A stretch of DNA of 64,000 bases from Cyrtodaria siliqua (GCA_037043455.1 JAWPHD010010285.1:31300-95299), one strand, 5' to 3'; shown: positions 21,769-34,779, counted from the first letter of the stretch. The notes: generated by a model not told the origin, from the letters alone. Made by a program: numbers and translations.

Positions 21769-22029
21769 TTATGACCCCCGCATTGTTTCAGGTGTCATCT
21801 CGCTCAAATCACTAGAGCAGTGGCAGAAAAACAATAAAGGTGGCTCCAGCGTAAATGAAGTGTCTACAATAGAATTTGAAACAGCTCTGCAGTTATGCAC
21901 GTAATAATGTTCCAGGCCCATTATCCACATTTTATCTCGATGTAAATGGAAGATGAGCCTGGCATGTTCATTCCTGTTAGGCGCCATATAACCTTTCATG
22001 TGGTGGTGCGCCTTAAAACCCAGTTCGTG
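21769..22029 (-). CDS. Candidate last coding exon, unidentified protein
   Basis: Minus-strand frame of 87 codons from an AG acceptor (AATAATAG|CACGAACTGG) to TAA at 21,769. Its base composition is more balanced than the flanks. The text (MKGYMAPNRNEHARLIFHL, then MGLEHYYVHNCRAV, then LFFCHCSSDLSEMTPETM) looks like real protein but I do not recognise it. It lies ~375 bp downstream of a signal-peptide exon on the same strand. The phases do not match directly (2 versus 0), so an intervening exon or a frame error is implied. An AATAAA lies at about 21,320 on this strand. Confidence 0.35.
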   Translation of the reverse strand, partial: HELGFKAHHHMKGYMAPNRNEHARLIFHLHRDKMWIMGLEHYYVHNCRAVSNSIVDTSFTLEPPLLFFCHCSSDLSEMTPETMRGS

Positions 22030-22403
22030 CTATTATCATTTATAATACCTATGTAATATCTGAATCGTTAGATATACCAACGAACAATAACTGTAGTTGG
22101 TTTGTGTAATGTTTTACACTGTATAGTTATCTCTAACATGTATATAATACAATAACGTATAGTTACCTCTAACATTTATATACGATATTTTGTTTAATCA
22201 GTTAACCCACAACATGAACTGATTAGCATGTGTCGTAGCTATACACAAATCCAATCAGAAATAGATAACCAAAAATAAATGTGTGAGCGCAATATAAAAC
22301 AGATTTTCAATTTCAGACAAAGGTGTATCACATGGAAGAGGAACCAGTGTAATGTGCTTATAATCGCAAGAATCTCTGTTAGATAAGGTACAGCACCTCT
22401 CAC

Positions 22404-22525
22404 GTCCCCTGGCTTCGATTTGTAAAGCGGTGTTCCACTTTAAACTCACACAGATTTGGCTTGATGATCCCAAACGACACAAAAGCTGCACCACACAACA
22501 CCAAACAAACGCTAAACGTGTGCAT
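22404..22525 (-). CDS. Candidate first exon with signal peptide, minus strand
   Basis: ATG at 22,525 (context TTACCATGC) opens 40 codons: MHTFSVCLVLCGAAFVSFG, then IIKPNLCEFKVEHRFTNRSQ, ending at a consensus donor GGGAC|GTGAGA. The first 19 residues form a textbook signal peptide. Residues after it include one Cys and an N-x-S glycosylation site (NRS). A second frame (22,494-22,255) overlaps and is also open, so a one-base error extending a single longer exon is an alternative. A copy of the TTGCTTCC repeat lies immediately upstream. Family unknown. Confidence 0.4.
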
Positions 22526-24107
22526 GGTAATACGTACTGGAAAAGGAATCCCTTGTAAGCAACAAGTCCTTATTTCATATCGATCTAATGTTTACAACCA
22601 TACCATCGATGTTGATGTTTTTATTTGATAATAATAACGATGGAAATGGGTATCTACATGTGTCATTACAAGAATGTTCTGTCAATGTCTATGCTCCTTT
22701 TGTATAATGTTCAATGTCTACTAGTTCAGTACTGTTCGGTATTGTTTTGGGATATACCTCATACCCTCATTATGTGTTATTCTGTGTATTTAGAAAACTA
22801 GGGTCATATTTAACATATGTCCATTAATGTTTTCATGATGTTAAAAACAACAGATGATTAACCAACCCAGATATGACTGATATAGCAAAATATCATTCTA
22901 GAATTTCACAACAGTCTGAGATACATATGTGTTTTCCTGTTCTTTGACTATTTAAATTTGCCCATTTGATATAGTTGTTGGTACAGTGTGGACGGTGCCA
23001 TTGTGTTTGTGTGCTTGGCTTTCTATCGGACCGGTTTTTATACGTTTACTTATTATATACGGAACGTCGGACTATTGCAGCTTTCGTTATAAATTGCTTA
23101 TTTTATTTTATTTTTAATTTATATTTTAACTTATGTCCCCAGAATGCACCTGCAATGTTATTTAATATTTAATATACCCAGACAGTGGCAGACACACGCC
23201 CCTCATAAACGTGTGTAAAACCTTAGTGTTTGCTTTACGATGAGTGTGCAGCAAGGAGATCGACATGTTTAATCATAAGTGCAGACATTGTTATTAACCA
23301 ATATCTCGAGGTTACAAAACCTTACCATTTACTTATTATCAGCTTAAAGTTCGTTTTAATAAGATGTCTGATAGTATCTGCAAAACTTTGCCCAGATACT
23401 TGTAATTATGGATAGACAAAACATGTAACTTATCATTGGTGCTCTCTTTCTAAAACAAATTTATATTTCGTTTCGCTAAGAGACCTTTTGTAAGTTGTTA
23501 TTCCATAGTCCGTAACTATCATACATTGAAACAGGTATTACATAGTATTTTACTCTAATTGATCTATTGAATTATTAGTATTATTTACTTTGTCTTTATT
23601 CTTTGGGTCCGGTGTATTCAATATTTTGTTATGTTTAAATGGGTCATATGCTTTATGTTGATTGTAGTACATGATACTTCTATTTGATTGTAGTATATAG
23701 TTTTTTCGGTTTGCTTGTATTATATGCATTGTTATATTTGATTGTTTTATATATATATTGTTCTATCTGACCTTTTTAGGCTTAAGATTGTATATATATA
23801 TATATATATATATTGTGACTTCTGTATAATTATTTTGATTTATAAAATTGTACACCTATGAACTAATTGAGATATTCAATGCTAACATGTATGACAAAAC
23901 ATGCCACTGTTCGACTGAGAGTTGAGTTTAAATAATGTGAGTGACTACATAACTGTATAAAATAGATCAGAAGAGTCTCCAAAAACCATTCAACTTCAAG
24001 TCTTATAAATTATGTTAACCGCTTCCTTCAAGTAATCCGAATTGTGTACCTTATTTATTTAACCTTTACATTTGCCTTTCTATCTGTTATATATATACAT
24101 ACTGAAA
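22526..24107 (+). other. Non-coding AT-rich spacer
   Basis: No gene seen. It holds a copy of the GTTGCTTACAAGGGATTCC repeat (minus, about 22,530-22,560) and a (TA)n run at about 23,793-23,815. Confidence 0.4.
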
Positions 24108-25302
24108 AGGGGATTCCTTGGAAGCAACACAAACACTCAAAAGATGGCAGACTCGGTTTTATTCAATCTGTTCAGGAAAGATAATATGCTTTGCAACACC
24201 TCTCACACACCCTAGCACATTGTATTGTACTTTCACATGTTAAGCTTATTCATAATTCATAAGTCGATAGATTTAGAAGCAATTTATTTGTTTATAGAAG
24301 CATTTCCCTTAAAATGCAATAATCTCATGTTAAATGTATAAGTATACATGAATAAAATAGTGCAAACTCCTGAAGTAGACATGTTAAACTGATGATCTCA
24401 AAATGCCTTAGTCATATTTCTTATGTATTTCTTGCGGTTTTGTATATGGTATATGTCATTTACTTTGTATTTTATCAAACTACTCCTATTTATATTGATT
24501 GAAAGTTTATATTTTATGTTCAAACCTTTGTTCGTATGTAAACCTTGAGCAACGTAATAGTAAACGTCTATCTTTGTCATGCACACACATAAAGACAAGA
24601 TTGTAAGAAAATAAATCACGCGATAATATAAGTATATCTAATTTTAAAGTGTTGTTCATTTTAGAATGTATTGTATTGAACCTGTTTAATAAAGAAGGAC
24701 GTTCATGAAATACGATACTCTCGTTTTTTATGTTTTTGTGATAAGTTAGCCAAATAATTGATCAATGTTTGCATAGAAAGAGAGAATCACTCGTAGAATT
24801 TTCAAAACTGCACATATTATTATACCTCACGTTAATACTCCTGTTTTACAAACTATACTAAGAAATGAAACATTCCATACTGTCACTAGCTCTTTAATTA
24901 TTTTGAACTGGATTTCCATCTGCACAAAGAGTATATTTGAGGTATCTTTTTAAATCAGTAATCAAAAATGAATTTTGTCTTTCAGTGCTATTTAGATCGA
25001 CTTGTCGACGTGATTTAAACATCTCGTCAAACGTTTTACGAATTGAATTGAGTTTAATGCTGTTTAAGGATTCATCGACACATCACAGGTTATTTAGAGT
25101 CGCCTCAGAGAGAGGGGAATCTGGGACCGTCATACTAGTACTATCGAATATACTTATATGTTTATTTAACGTTGTTAGACCCGGTATACCGGAGCGCCCA
25201 GTTTACGTCCGCATCCGACGAACGAGGGTAAAGTGAGGTATAACCGAGTCTGCTACTTTATTCTCTTTGTTGTGTTTGTTGCTTCCAAATGATTTCCCTT
25301 AT
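24108..25302. repeat. Inverted pair of the TTGCTTCCAAGG repeat, ~1.2 kb apart
   Basis: actgaaaaggggattccttg ... gcagactcggtt at 24,108-24,165 is inverted at 25,242-25,302 (accgagtctg ... ttgcttccaaatgatttccc ttatcagt). About 60 bp of imperfect arms are recognisable. Further copies of the core are at 22,530 (-), 37,187 (+), 38,325 (+) and 45,195 (-). A terminal inverted repeat of an unclassified element is likely. Confidence 0.6.
25083..25236 (-). mobile_element. SINE core fragment (copy 2)
   Basis: It shares GTTATTTAGAGTCGC, GAGAGGGGAATCTGG, GTTTACGTCCGCATCCGACG and AACGAGGG with the SINEs at 18.3 and 26.8 kb. The tRNA-like part is absent. It lies inside the inverted pair at 24,108-25,302. 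Confidence 0.55.
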
Positions 25303-25479
25303 CAGTATTCATTAACATTCACACTAGCGTTCGTTTAGTGCAGTGTGGCGGCTGTAAAAAGTCCCCCCGTGCTACGAATCAGTAATGTTATTTTAGTGGT
25401 CCTTTGGGATCAACGAGTCCAATATATGAGGCTTTGAATTAGAATACCGCTTAAGCCGGTGTATTGTCAACCTTTTTAT

Positions 25480-25612
25480 GTTTATTTTGTCTCAAACGTT
25501 GCATCTATTTATCCTTGTAATTGTTGTTTGTTTTGAATGCGTGTTTTTGGTTGACTGTGTTCTGTGAATGCTACATTTCCTGTTCGACTTTTATACCTAT
25601 TACTTAAAAAGG
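25480..25612 (+). repeat. Diverged Naiad tail fragment
   Basis: Ends ttggttgactgtgttctgtg aatgctacatttcctgttcgacttttatac, the terminal part of the Naiad tail, with many substitutions; an older subfamily shared with 48-50 kb. Confidence 0.6.
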
Positions 25613-26784
25613 TGTGGCGAGTGTAAACTTAATATTGGTGATCCTGACTTTCTTCTGACTTTCTTCTGACAGTGCACTTTAAAAAAAATGAAGAGTGAAT
25701 ACAATAATGTTTAAAGGAGATCCTAGTGCCCACATTTTCCTTCACAAATGAAGGAAGTCTATTTGTAGGAACGTAAAGGTAGTAGTAAACATGTTTTTGT
25801 AGCATGATTATAATTTGAAATATGATATATCTGCCACGATCAAGGACTATTGTTTCGGGTTTAAAAGAGTATGAGAGTTTGGGTTAAATTGTTATTGTAC
25901 CGACTTATATTATAAGACTGGGCTTCGTTTAGTTGCGTAGTCTATGCACCTATCCCCCCCTCCCCCCCCCCCCCCCCCCCCACCACCACACCCTCGGTGA
26001 TTAAACATCAATGATGACATCAGGTTAGGGAAGAACCCAGTACCAAAATGGGGATATTTGATTATACAGTCAATTTGTACACATATATATATATATTTAA
26101 TAATCAGCAAGATAGAACCCCGTTTTCTGTTTATATTAATAATAACATACGTTGTATTCAGCTCGAAAATGCATATTTGCATTCTTATAAACAAACTTCA
26201 GTCCGACAAACCGAAAGGACTATAGTATTGAATAGCATGTTTATCTACTTTTTTTTATCATTTTGGTAAGTAGCTAACCGTAAATATGCGTCAGTACACC
26301 CATTATCTTTGAACTTCAATGCGGCCTTACTTTATCGATCGATATTTCAAGATAGTGTCGGGTAAGAGTAAATATTTGAAGATTGTTTGGGATATATGCA
26401 TTATGTTAATTATCAGAATTAGGAGGGGGGCATTGAACAAATCTTTTGATTTCATATTTCAGTAAACATGTCAAATAATTAATGTGCTATTCCTTCAATG
26501 TTTACAAATTAGGTGACATTTAAACTACAGTAACATTTTTTTTATCCCATGTTATACATGTAGAAACTAATTCACTTATAATAAAATCATAAAATGACGC
26601 TTCTAAACAATTTTATATTTAAATTAAAAAAAAAAAACAGTTAATGAAAACGAAACGAAACGAAAATGTATCAGTCCATCTTATCCTGTTAAATACAATC
26701 AATAATGACAAAAGGTTTCTCGCTTGCTCTCAGATTTATTTTACACATATTGAAATTATGTTTAAGGCTTATCAACAGAGTATC
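25613..26784 (+). other. Non-coding spacer with poly-C tract
   Basis: Includes C7-T-C20 at 25,954-25,981 followed by CACCACC. No gene recognised; open frames here are short and AT-biased. Confidence 0.5.
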
Positions 26785-27053
26785 TTCGGTTATTTAGAGC
26801 CGGTCCAGATATATAGGAAGGATACATAGGAATCTGAGAATCATGCCCAACTCTTAGTATCGATCATATTCTTTCGGTTTTTTAACGTGCTTGAGGATTG
26901 TCCCTGGTACTAGGTACCTCCCCGCTTACGCCCCTATCCGACGGACAATGTTCAGGGAAAGTGTCTGAAAAATAACAAGGGGCGCAGATGAGACTCGAAC
27001 CCGTGATATTCGAAAGTCAAGTCCATTTCTCTATCCACTATCCACACCGGCTG
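26785..27053 (-). mobile_element. tRNA-headed SINE (copy 3, most complete)
   Basis: On the minus strand the tRNA-like head is 27,053-26,979: GCCGGTGTGGATAGTGGATA (A box) and ACGGGTTCGAGTCTCATC (B box). It is followed by the same core as copies 1 and 2 (CCATCCGAC mirrored as CCTATCCGACGGAC) and the TTAACGTGCTTGAGGATTG block. The order head-core-tail is complete here. Confidence 0.65.
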
Positions 27054-27714
27054 TAACACCCACCTACAGTCAAACTGCAAGAGTATATAACTTACTCTTT
27101 GTTCGACGAAATCGAACAAAAACAGTTGCACAGTTATCAGATGTTTTGAACAAGTAAAGCATATATTGGAATGTAATGACATTATTTTATAACTGTTTGT
27201 CCCTAACAATTCTATCAGAAGACAACCTTAGGCCAATTTTCATTTTACTGCTCTAACTCACAAATATTATTAAAATGATAACTATTTTCTGGATTTGGCG
27301 GCAGTTCCCGGAAACATTCATTAGGTGTGACCCATATCTTAAATGCACTCTAGGGACAGCACGATCTCAACGTTTGTGAAATTCATTAATAATTGTTTCA
27401 GTTGAAAATGTGTACCAAATGTAGGACTCTTATTATAATTTAATACAGACAAAGTATAATACCCAACAGAAATACTACAAATGTGTTTTATTACCTATAC
27501 ATCTGCGTAACATAGAAAACATTTTGGAAAGCATAACTCAGATCTCGTACTAATATATGACGTGTGTTTACAAGTTTATAAAGTAGATCTACAGCACACA
27601 AACGCATTGGGACCGTGCGTTCGAACAGTACTGAAACCACAGGAAATTGCGTCTTTTGATTATTACCTTCTATTATTATAATTGTTTCTGAAGGACATTA
27701 ACAGTGAATGTTAG
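27054..27714 (+). other. Non-coding spacer
   Basis: No gene or repeat recognised. Confidence 0.4.
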
Positions 27715-28638
27715 TGTTCTTTTCCAGAGGTCAAGCAGGCGTTCAAAACAATCTCAAAAACACGAAAAACATACATCGATTCTAAAGTGCCAAGTGATAT
27801 TGAATTTACCATTCCTGATATTGAGGGAAGTTTTGTGAGAACATTTTTATCTTCGCTTGATATATCAAAAGCAACGGGGCTGGATTGTATTGGTCCTCGT
27901 TTACTTAAATTATCCGAAAGTATCACATATATAATAAATAAAAGTTTATCTAGTGGTATATGTCCAACCACTTGGAAGCAAGCAAAGATAAGTCCACTCT
28001 TTAAAAGTGGTTGTAAAGATGAAGTTAACAATTACCGTCCAATTTCTATATTAACCACATTATCAAGTATGTGAGTATCCTGAATTACTATAAACTATTA
28101 TATCAAGCTTAAGGTGGTTTTAGATCAGGCCATTCAACCGAAACAGCTTTAATACTTGTAACTGATAAATGGTTGAAAGTAATAAATGAAGCAAAATGTG
28201 TAGAATTTGTTATGGTAGATTTTCGGAAAGCGAACCATGATATACTGCTTTAAAAACTGAAGCTTTACAAATGCAGCAATCCAATAATAGCATGGTTTCA
28301 GTCATACCTTGCGAACCGCACCTTGCGAACCGCAGTCAAGTTGTTACGATAAATTGTACTATCTCAGACCATAAACCTATAGCATGTGGCGTTCCACAAG
28401 GGAGCATACTTGGGCCATTACTATTTATATCATTTATAAAAGATCTATCTATAACTCTTTGTAATCTTCTATAAGTACAGAATTCTATGATGATGACTCT
28501 ACAATTTATGATGTACAATTAGATAAGATCACACTAGAAAAAAAACTACAATATTCATTAGACCACCTTCAACGATGGTGTAAACGGAATGGTATGTTAT
28601 TAAATACGGGAAAAAAACAAAGTCATGTTCAATGACTA

Positions 28639-29390
28639 TCATAACCTGACTTCTATGGTGATGTGATTTATAAACTTCGTAAGATTCTTGGTCATGATCA
28701 CTTTCATACTATCTTTGTTAAACTTGTTAAAATGTTTATTAAAAGAGGTTATGACCCTATCATTTTGCAACGTACTGCATGCTTGGTGGTGGACCCTTTT
28801 ACAGTTCGCCACTATGCTTTCCTCTTTAATTGTACGATGACCGGACAGGCTGTGGACCCTATGATGACGCCTACCTAAAGCCCACTGGGACGGTGGCGTT
28901 TGATGTTTGTCTATGATCTTTCTTGTCGTGCCCTTAATGGTTTATTCTCTTGTTGCTCTGGCTTCTGCCAAGTCATTGAGTACCTTCATTGTGGCTTTCT
29001 AGACTATTGTTTTTTTTGTATTATATTTACACGAGCATATTTGTGTTTTACTAATATTGCCTATTGATGCTGCCTTGTCGGTTAGAGATTAGATCATGGC
29101 GGGGATTTCTTTATTTACACTGTCCTGTTTTAATGGGATGACAGTAGGGTAAGTGTGAGGTTTGGTGCACCCTATAACCGGTTTAAACCCCCAGTGGCCT
29201 TTGTTGCCATTGACCGTTCCAATGCGGTAGCCCTATTGTCAACTCTTTTGTGTTTGTGATGTCGTTTGCATTTTTTATTACTTTTGCCTTCTCGTTTGTC
29301 TGTTTGCGTGTTTGTTTCTGTGTTTTGTGGTTGACTGTCGTCCTTGAATGCTGCTTTCCCTGTCCGATATTTTTATCTTTCTTCATTACA
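28639..29390 (+). mobile_element. Naiad (Penelope-like) 3' end insertion, 752 bp
   Basis: It begins with the C-terminal ORF (FYGDVIYKLRKILGHDHF, IILQRTACLVVDPFTVRHYA, ending GQAVDPMMTPT and TAA at about 28,876) followed by the ~510-bp tail ending tgtccgatatttttatc. ACTA at 28,635-28,638 recurs at 29,391-29,394, consistent with a 4-bp target duplication in the LINE. The 5' truncation leaves no RT catalytic core. Confidence 0.85.
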
Positions 29391-29760
29391 ACTAGACAGA
29401 AACGTGCACATATGAGTGATGTTTCATTGATGCTTAATTATGGAAATATAAAGTTAAAAATGACAACAGGCGACAAAATATAGGTGTAAATAATGATGAA
29501 AATATGCAATGGAATAACCATCTTCAGTTTTTTCCAAAACGATATCGTCATATCTGTGGCTGTTATCCGTAATACGTTCGTATATATCACAGGAACATAG
29601 TTTATTATTCTACGATGCATATATACAACCTCATCTTAATTATTGATGTGTTCTTTTGGGAAACTCTTCTAATATCAATGTATATAGAATTACTAAATTA
29701 CAAAGAAGAGCATGTAAACTTATACAAGGCCATGAATATAATAAGTTAGTTCAATTATAT

Positions 29761-31980
29761 TTTATTGCAGATATGTTACAATACATCAATTCAACATCAC
29801 AATATTCATAGAAACATATGCAAATGGATTGAACTACAAGTTATTACAACATTAGTTACAGTTCTCTCCATTGTGGCTGAAAAAGTGTACGTGATTATCG
29901 GTTTGAAATTGTAACAATACATTTAAATATAAATTTGATAAGGAAAAACGAAAAAAAAAATCCAAAAATTTAAACTCTGCCGTGCCAATCTACCCCCACG
30001 CAATCTCGACCGAAATAACACCACATATCTCCGTTCAGGCTGATAGAAACATAGCGACAGTTGATATAGACAAAATACAACGTCATATTGATACAAAATT
30101 AAGGATTTTGGAATCGTTTAGTGTTTTTAATATAGTTTTGAACTTGAGTAAATAGAATATGATTTCCCTCGTCCGTTAGTTGGTCGATGCCGTATAAAAG
30201 TTGTGAGTACTTAAAGGATGAAAGTGTCTAAAAATAATTGCCGTCTTTCATTTCTGAAAATTACACATCTAAACAAATAATGCTCAACATCTTCAAAACC
30301 ATCACCACATATATAAATTGGGATTATCCCTCAAATGATTAAGATAGAGATCAGCGTTTAAATTGCTGCAATTGTTTCGCAAGCGCGCATGTAGAACTGA
30401 AAGGTATCTATCACCCAATATGTAGTATTGGGGTACTATCGGTGGTTTAAAGTAAATTTTTAGTCTAGTTTTAAAACTCGAAAGGGATGGTGCTTCGCGA
30501 ATATAAATATCAAGTTCGTTCCAAAGTTTTAGAGATGACGGTAAGACTGATCTCGAAAACAGTTCTGTTCTTCTAGGTAAAGTAATGAAGTTGGAACTGT
30601 TTCTCAAGTTGTAAGTATTCGATTCCGAAATAGTTGCAGGGAATATTTCATTCAAGTAACTCGATAAATCTCCATTTTTAAACTTAAAGGTCAATATCAA
30701 CTCTGTCTTCTATCGGACAGAGAGACCCAACCAATTTCAGTTAACAATTTTTGTATAGAGACAGAACGAGTCAGGCCAGTAACTATTCGTACGGCTTCAT
30801 ACTGTATTTTTTCTAAGTTATCTTTTTCATAATTTGTACAACTATCCCATACTATAGCCGCGTATTCTAAAATAGGACGAAGGTAAGATTTATATATTTG
30901 ATTAAGCGTTTGACGTTTTAATTCAAATTTCATTAATTTCATTGAACCTAATACCTTAGACGCAGATATTACAATATTTGAAATATGTTGATGCCAGGAC
31001 CCATCATGACTATTCAAGGGTTACTCCTAGATGTTTATGATGGTCAACAAAGTTAAGTTGAGTATTTTCAAATATCAAAGACGGGCGGTTTCTGTTTGCA
31101 AGTGAAAAGAAGATGACTTCAGTTTTAGATGGATTACATTTTACTAGCCATTGCTTTGACCAATTCGATATTTTACACATGTCCTCATTAATTGTAGTTT
31201 CCATATAATCTATGTCGGATGTAGATACCGCAATAGAACTGTCATCAGCAGCTTGTCGTACTAGGCAATGCATCAGCAATGTCGTTTATATCGATTAAAA
31301 ACAATAATGGTCCTAAAACAGAGCCTTGGGGTAAGCCGGCATTTGGAGTTTTTATTTCAGAAAAAGAAGAACCAACGGAAACTCTTTGTTTACGATCAGT
31401 TATATAATTATTTATCCAATTAATAAGGTTACCTGAAATGCCATGTTGTCGGAGTTTATAAATTAAAGCTGCGTGCCAGATACGATCGAAAGCTTTGGAT
31501 ATATCAAAAAATACCATACATGTAAATTTGTTTTCATCAATCGCTTTGCATATTTGATTATAAATATCAATTAATTGGTAAACTGTTGAGTGACCAGGTA
31601 AGAAACCAGACTGGTTCTTAAATTATTGGTAAGCAAACAATTAAAAATATGTTTGAATATCATGCGTTCCATAACTTTTCCAACGCAACTAATTAACGAT
31701 ATTGGTCTACAGTTTGACGGTGAATCTTTATCACCTGATTTAAAAAGTGGCATAACATTAGCTTATTTCCAGCATTGTGGAAAAATACTTTCTTGAATTG
31801 AACGATTAAACAGAATAAACAGGGGGCGACATATTGTTTTTGAAGTTTCTTTCAGGACTCGATGACTTATTTCATCTGGCCCACTAGCTTTATTTATCAC
31901 TAAAGTTGATAGGATATCATCAGAAATTTCATTTTCAGTAATATTAATATTATTGATAGTATTGCTCGTCATATATTAAT
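29761..31980 (-). mobile_element. Minus-strand LINE inserted into the plus-strand LINE
   Basis: Minus-strand RT pieces in order: SGPDEISHRVLKET; FKSGDKDSPSNCRPISLISC; MVFFDISKAFDRIWHAALIY; GLPQGSVLGPLLFLIDINDI; the catalytic region as RQAADDSSIAV; VKCNPSKTEVIFFS; HHKHLGVTLE; then YLRPILEYAAIVWDSC and FSRSVLPSSLKLWNELD; and GFEDVEHYLFRC near 30,290-30,255. It resembles jockey/CR1-group LINEs. Frames shift at about 31,760, 31,560, 31,260 and 31,015. The endonuclease is missing (5' truncation at about 31,975). Bases 29,761-30,100 are probably its 3' UTR. Confidence 0.87.
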
Positions 31981-32285
31981 ATTGAACATGCGCGTATTTC
32001 TCTAAATATGTTATCATTGTTTTTCTTCAAAAAGCTAAAAGCATGTATAAAATAGCAAAATAAATGTCCCCGCAATATCTAAGCGACTTGTTTCATATGA
32101 GAGTAAATTAGCAGAATACTTCAATGCAACTGAGATCAATTACAAATAGAAATTTCATAATACCTAAGCCAAATAAGGAACGATTCAAAAGCAGCTTGTC
32201 ATATTCTGGAACTTTAGTATGGCATAGTATTCCCCTTGAAATTTAAAACATTCCAACAAATGCTTGAAATGGGTAAAAAGTGAAA

Positions 32286-34194
32286 ATCGAATATAAATCT
32301 AGCATAGTCTAGTTTGCTTTTACATATTATTAATTCCGTGAGTTAAAAGCAGTAATGATGTATACACTATACAAATGTGTCTATTTATATATACATTGTA
32401 GTATGTTTATGTTTCATCTTGAATTATTTTAGATAGCGTTTCATTTTAAAAGATATGTGTTAATAAGTATACCTATAGCTATTTGATAAATTACGTTTAT
32501 GTGTTGTATTATATTTGTAAATATGTTATTAAGAAGGTCTCAAGGAAAATTGGCTTTGCAAATTGAGTCATCCTCTATAAATAAAGAAATTACTTACTTA
32601 CTTACTTACTACTTACTTACTATCGTGTACATAAATGAATTTCCTATCCAACAATACCTTTGTTCATACGATCGAGGCTTCGGTATATTCAAATGTTTAC
32701 GAAGGCAACGGCACAGAAAGTAGTGCACAATATGGCCGGGAGCCACACGTGTTGATGTATGATTTACGTTGCATGCTAGTTATTTACAATACAGATGAAG
32801 GTTGTATCACTATTTTCATGTAAATAAACTATAGATGGAGCAATCGGCTAAATGACATTGAAAAACGTTGATGATAACTTTGATTTTAAACTCGTTTTGG
32901 CGGGAATCTAAGGCGCATCATGTTAGGATGGCGTAATCAATATGGAAACATTCGAGTCAGCGTTGTTCGTGACATGACATTATGACGTCACATGGCGTTT
33001 TGGCGCTAAAGATTGTCTGACGTCGTGGCAGTTTTATGCCCTTCTTAATTTCTTTTTACATAGTTGACTGTAATGTCATGTGATAAAAAGGATCTTAAAC
33101 TCGTCCCCGTTCCATATAATATATATCAAACTCATTGTGAATTGTTTTGAATTTCAACTCGCCAAAAGGTTCATAAAATTAAAATAATTCATAACTCATA
33201 CAAAAAGTGTAGATATCTATGGAATGGAAAGTCGTTTATGAACTCATATTTAGAATGGATCCGTTTTGTTAAAGTGACAGTTTCGTGCAGATGTAGAATA
33301 CCTCTGAATATTGATGCAGATGCGAATATCGAACAGAAAATGTAACCTGCACAAAACGCACCGATCCAAAATACTGGCTTCAAACAACAATTACATGGAA
33401 TATATACAATTCAAATTGAAGTGCGAGACTTCACAAACATAAGTTAAATGTGCAAACGTTTTGGGGGTTTTAATCAGAAATTCGTCAAAAATTATGTTGT
33501 GTCACTTCAGCTTACTCGTATAAGTGTAACTACGATTCTAAAAAGAAATAACCTATACCATAACTTTATTAATATCCCCTGTTAAACCCTGTTAAACTAC
33601 ATACTTAATTTTCGTATCACGTCATAGACACGTGACAAAAAGTCAGTATTACAACTTACTTATGTGAAGTAGTACATTTTCATTTGATTATTTCACCAGT
33701 TGTGAATGCGTTCAATATAAAAGAATGTAAAACACAGTTTAAACGCGGCAAACGTTTGCACTGGTTATCAATTGCATTAAATTAAGTCAGTTTTATGACA
33801 TGAAATCAACGGGATTTAATTAGAATTATAAACGATAATAATAATAGTAATAATAATAATGATAATTATTTATGTTATAATTTAACAGTTAAATAGTGGA
33901 TTTTAGCAGTGTAATAGAAGTGGTATAGCATTCGTGTGAAACAAAGAGTTTATTTTATCACTGTCGGAAATACGTTTTTCAATGTCATTTTATTCTCGAT
34001 TTTTTTTTATCGAGGGGATCAAACTTATATTTTCACTCATGATTTACATTTGTGAAAATATAAAGTTTTCTCACTTCTCGGTGAAATCAAATCTGTTAAT
34101 CACTCCATAACAACAAATATCCTTTATATGTTTAAATATATTTATTTTACATCGATTGCGAAACAAGTTCTTGCAACTTAGATTAAATCACTCT
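32286..34194 (+). other. Non-coding spacer with simple repeats
   Basis: Contains (TTAC)n at 32,592-32,622, (AAT)n-type runs near 33,830-33,870 and a 12-bp inverted repeat ttatattttcac/gtgaaaatataa at 34,025-34,063 (16-bp loop). No exon passed splice and frame inspection. Confidence 0.5.
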
Positions 34195-34340
34195 CGATGA
34201 CTTCCTGGTTAGAACCAGTACAAAGCCATGTGGATTAATTATCTTGCTCAAGGATAAATAACATGGCCGCGACGGAGGATCGAACCCACGACCTCTCGAT
34301 CTAGAGTTCGGCGCTCTACCACTGGACCACGCACTCCACC
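34195..34340 (-). mobile_element. tRNA-headed SINE, second family
   Basis: Minus strand: GTGCGTGGTCCAGTGGTAGA (A box), GTCGTGGGTTCGATCCTCCG (B box), then ATTTATCCTTGAGCAAGATA and GTTCTAACCAGGAAGTCAT. The body differs from the 18-27 kb SINE. ATA/AAT microsatellites follow at 34,369-34,420. Confidence 0.6.
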
Positions 34341-34779
34341 TTTATATATTCGTATTAGTATTATTAATGAAATAATAATAATAATAATCAAAATAATGAT
34401 AATAATAATAATAATAATAATGTCATCATTTTCTTTAAAATAAATATAAAATTAAAACAATTTATTATTCTTAATAACTGAAATATGTTTTGTGATTTAA
34501 ATAATTTATGTAGGAAGAATAATTAAATCTGTAAACTTTTCCAGTGATTTTACTTTTAACACGTTAAAAGCCCGGCTACGGTAGAACATGTTTTGAAAGC
34601 TAACAGTGGATTATACTTAGTTCAGTATTGGATCATATATGTATTACTTAATGTTTAAAAGTTTGAAGTGTTGATCACGTGTATAAAATAGTAGATAAAT
34701 ATAGTGTTATATCGGTAAAAAAAAACTAGTATCGGTCTTATTTTCTTTTCTCGATAACAATGCTTTGGTATTTTTTCAG

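Larger units (their letters stand above)
27715..32285 (+). mobile_element. Plus-strand LINE interrupted by two later insertions
   Basis: Three collinear pieces of one RT lie on the plus strand. (1) 27,715-28,638 covers SSLDISKATGLDCIGPRLLK, NNYRPISILTTLSS, FRSGHSTETALILVTDKW, GVPQGSILGPLLF and a catalytic motif variant FYDDDSTIYD. (2) 29,391-29,760 covers TRQKRAHMSDVSLML, YIQPHLNYCVLLGN and KLQRRACKLIQGHEY. (3) 31,981-32,285 covers IEHARISLNMLS, PQYLSDLFHMR, LRSITNRNFIIPKPN and SLSYSGTLVWHSIPLEI. Piece order equals the normal RT-to-C-terminus order, so the gaps are insertions. Many stops are present. Confidence 0.85.

Noticed and set aside
34265..34337. Functional tRNA gene
   Set aside because: Boxes A and B are good but the anticodon arm mispairs, and a SINE-type body follows; the same reasoning applies to 12,130, 19,339, 26,979 and 50,452.
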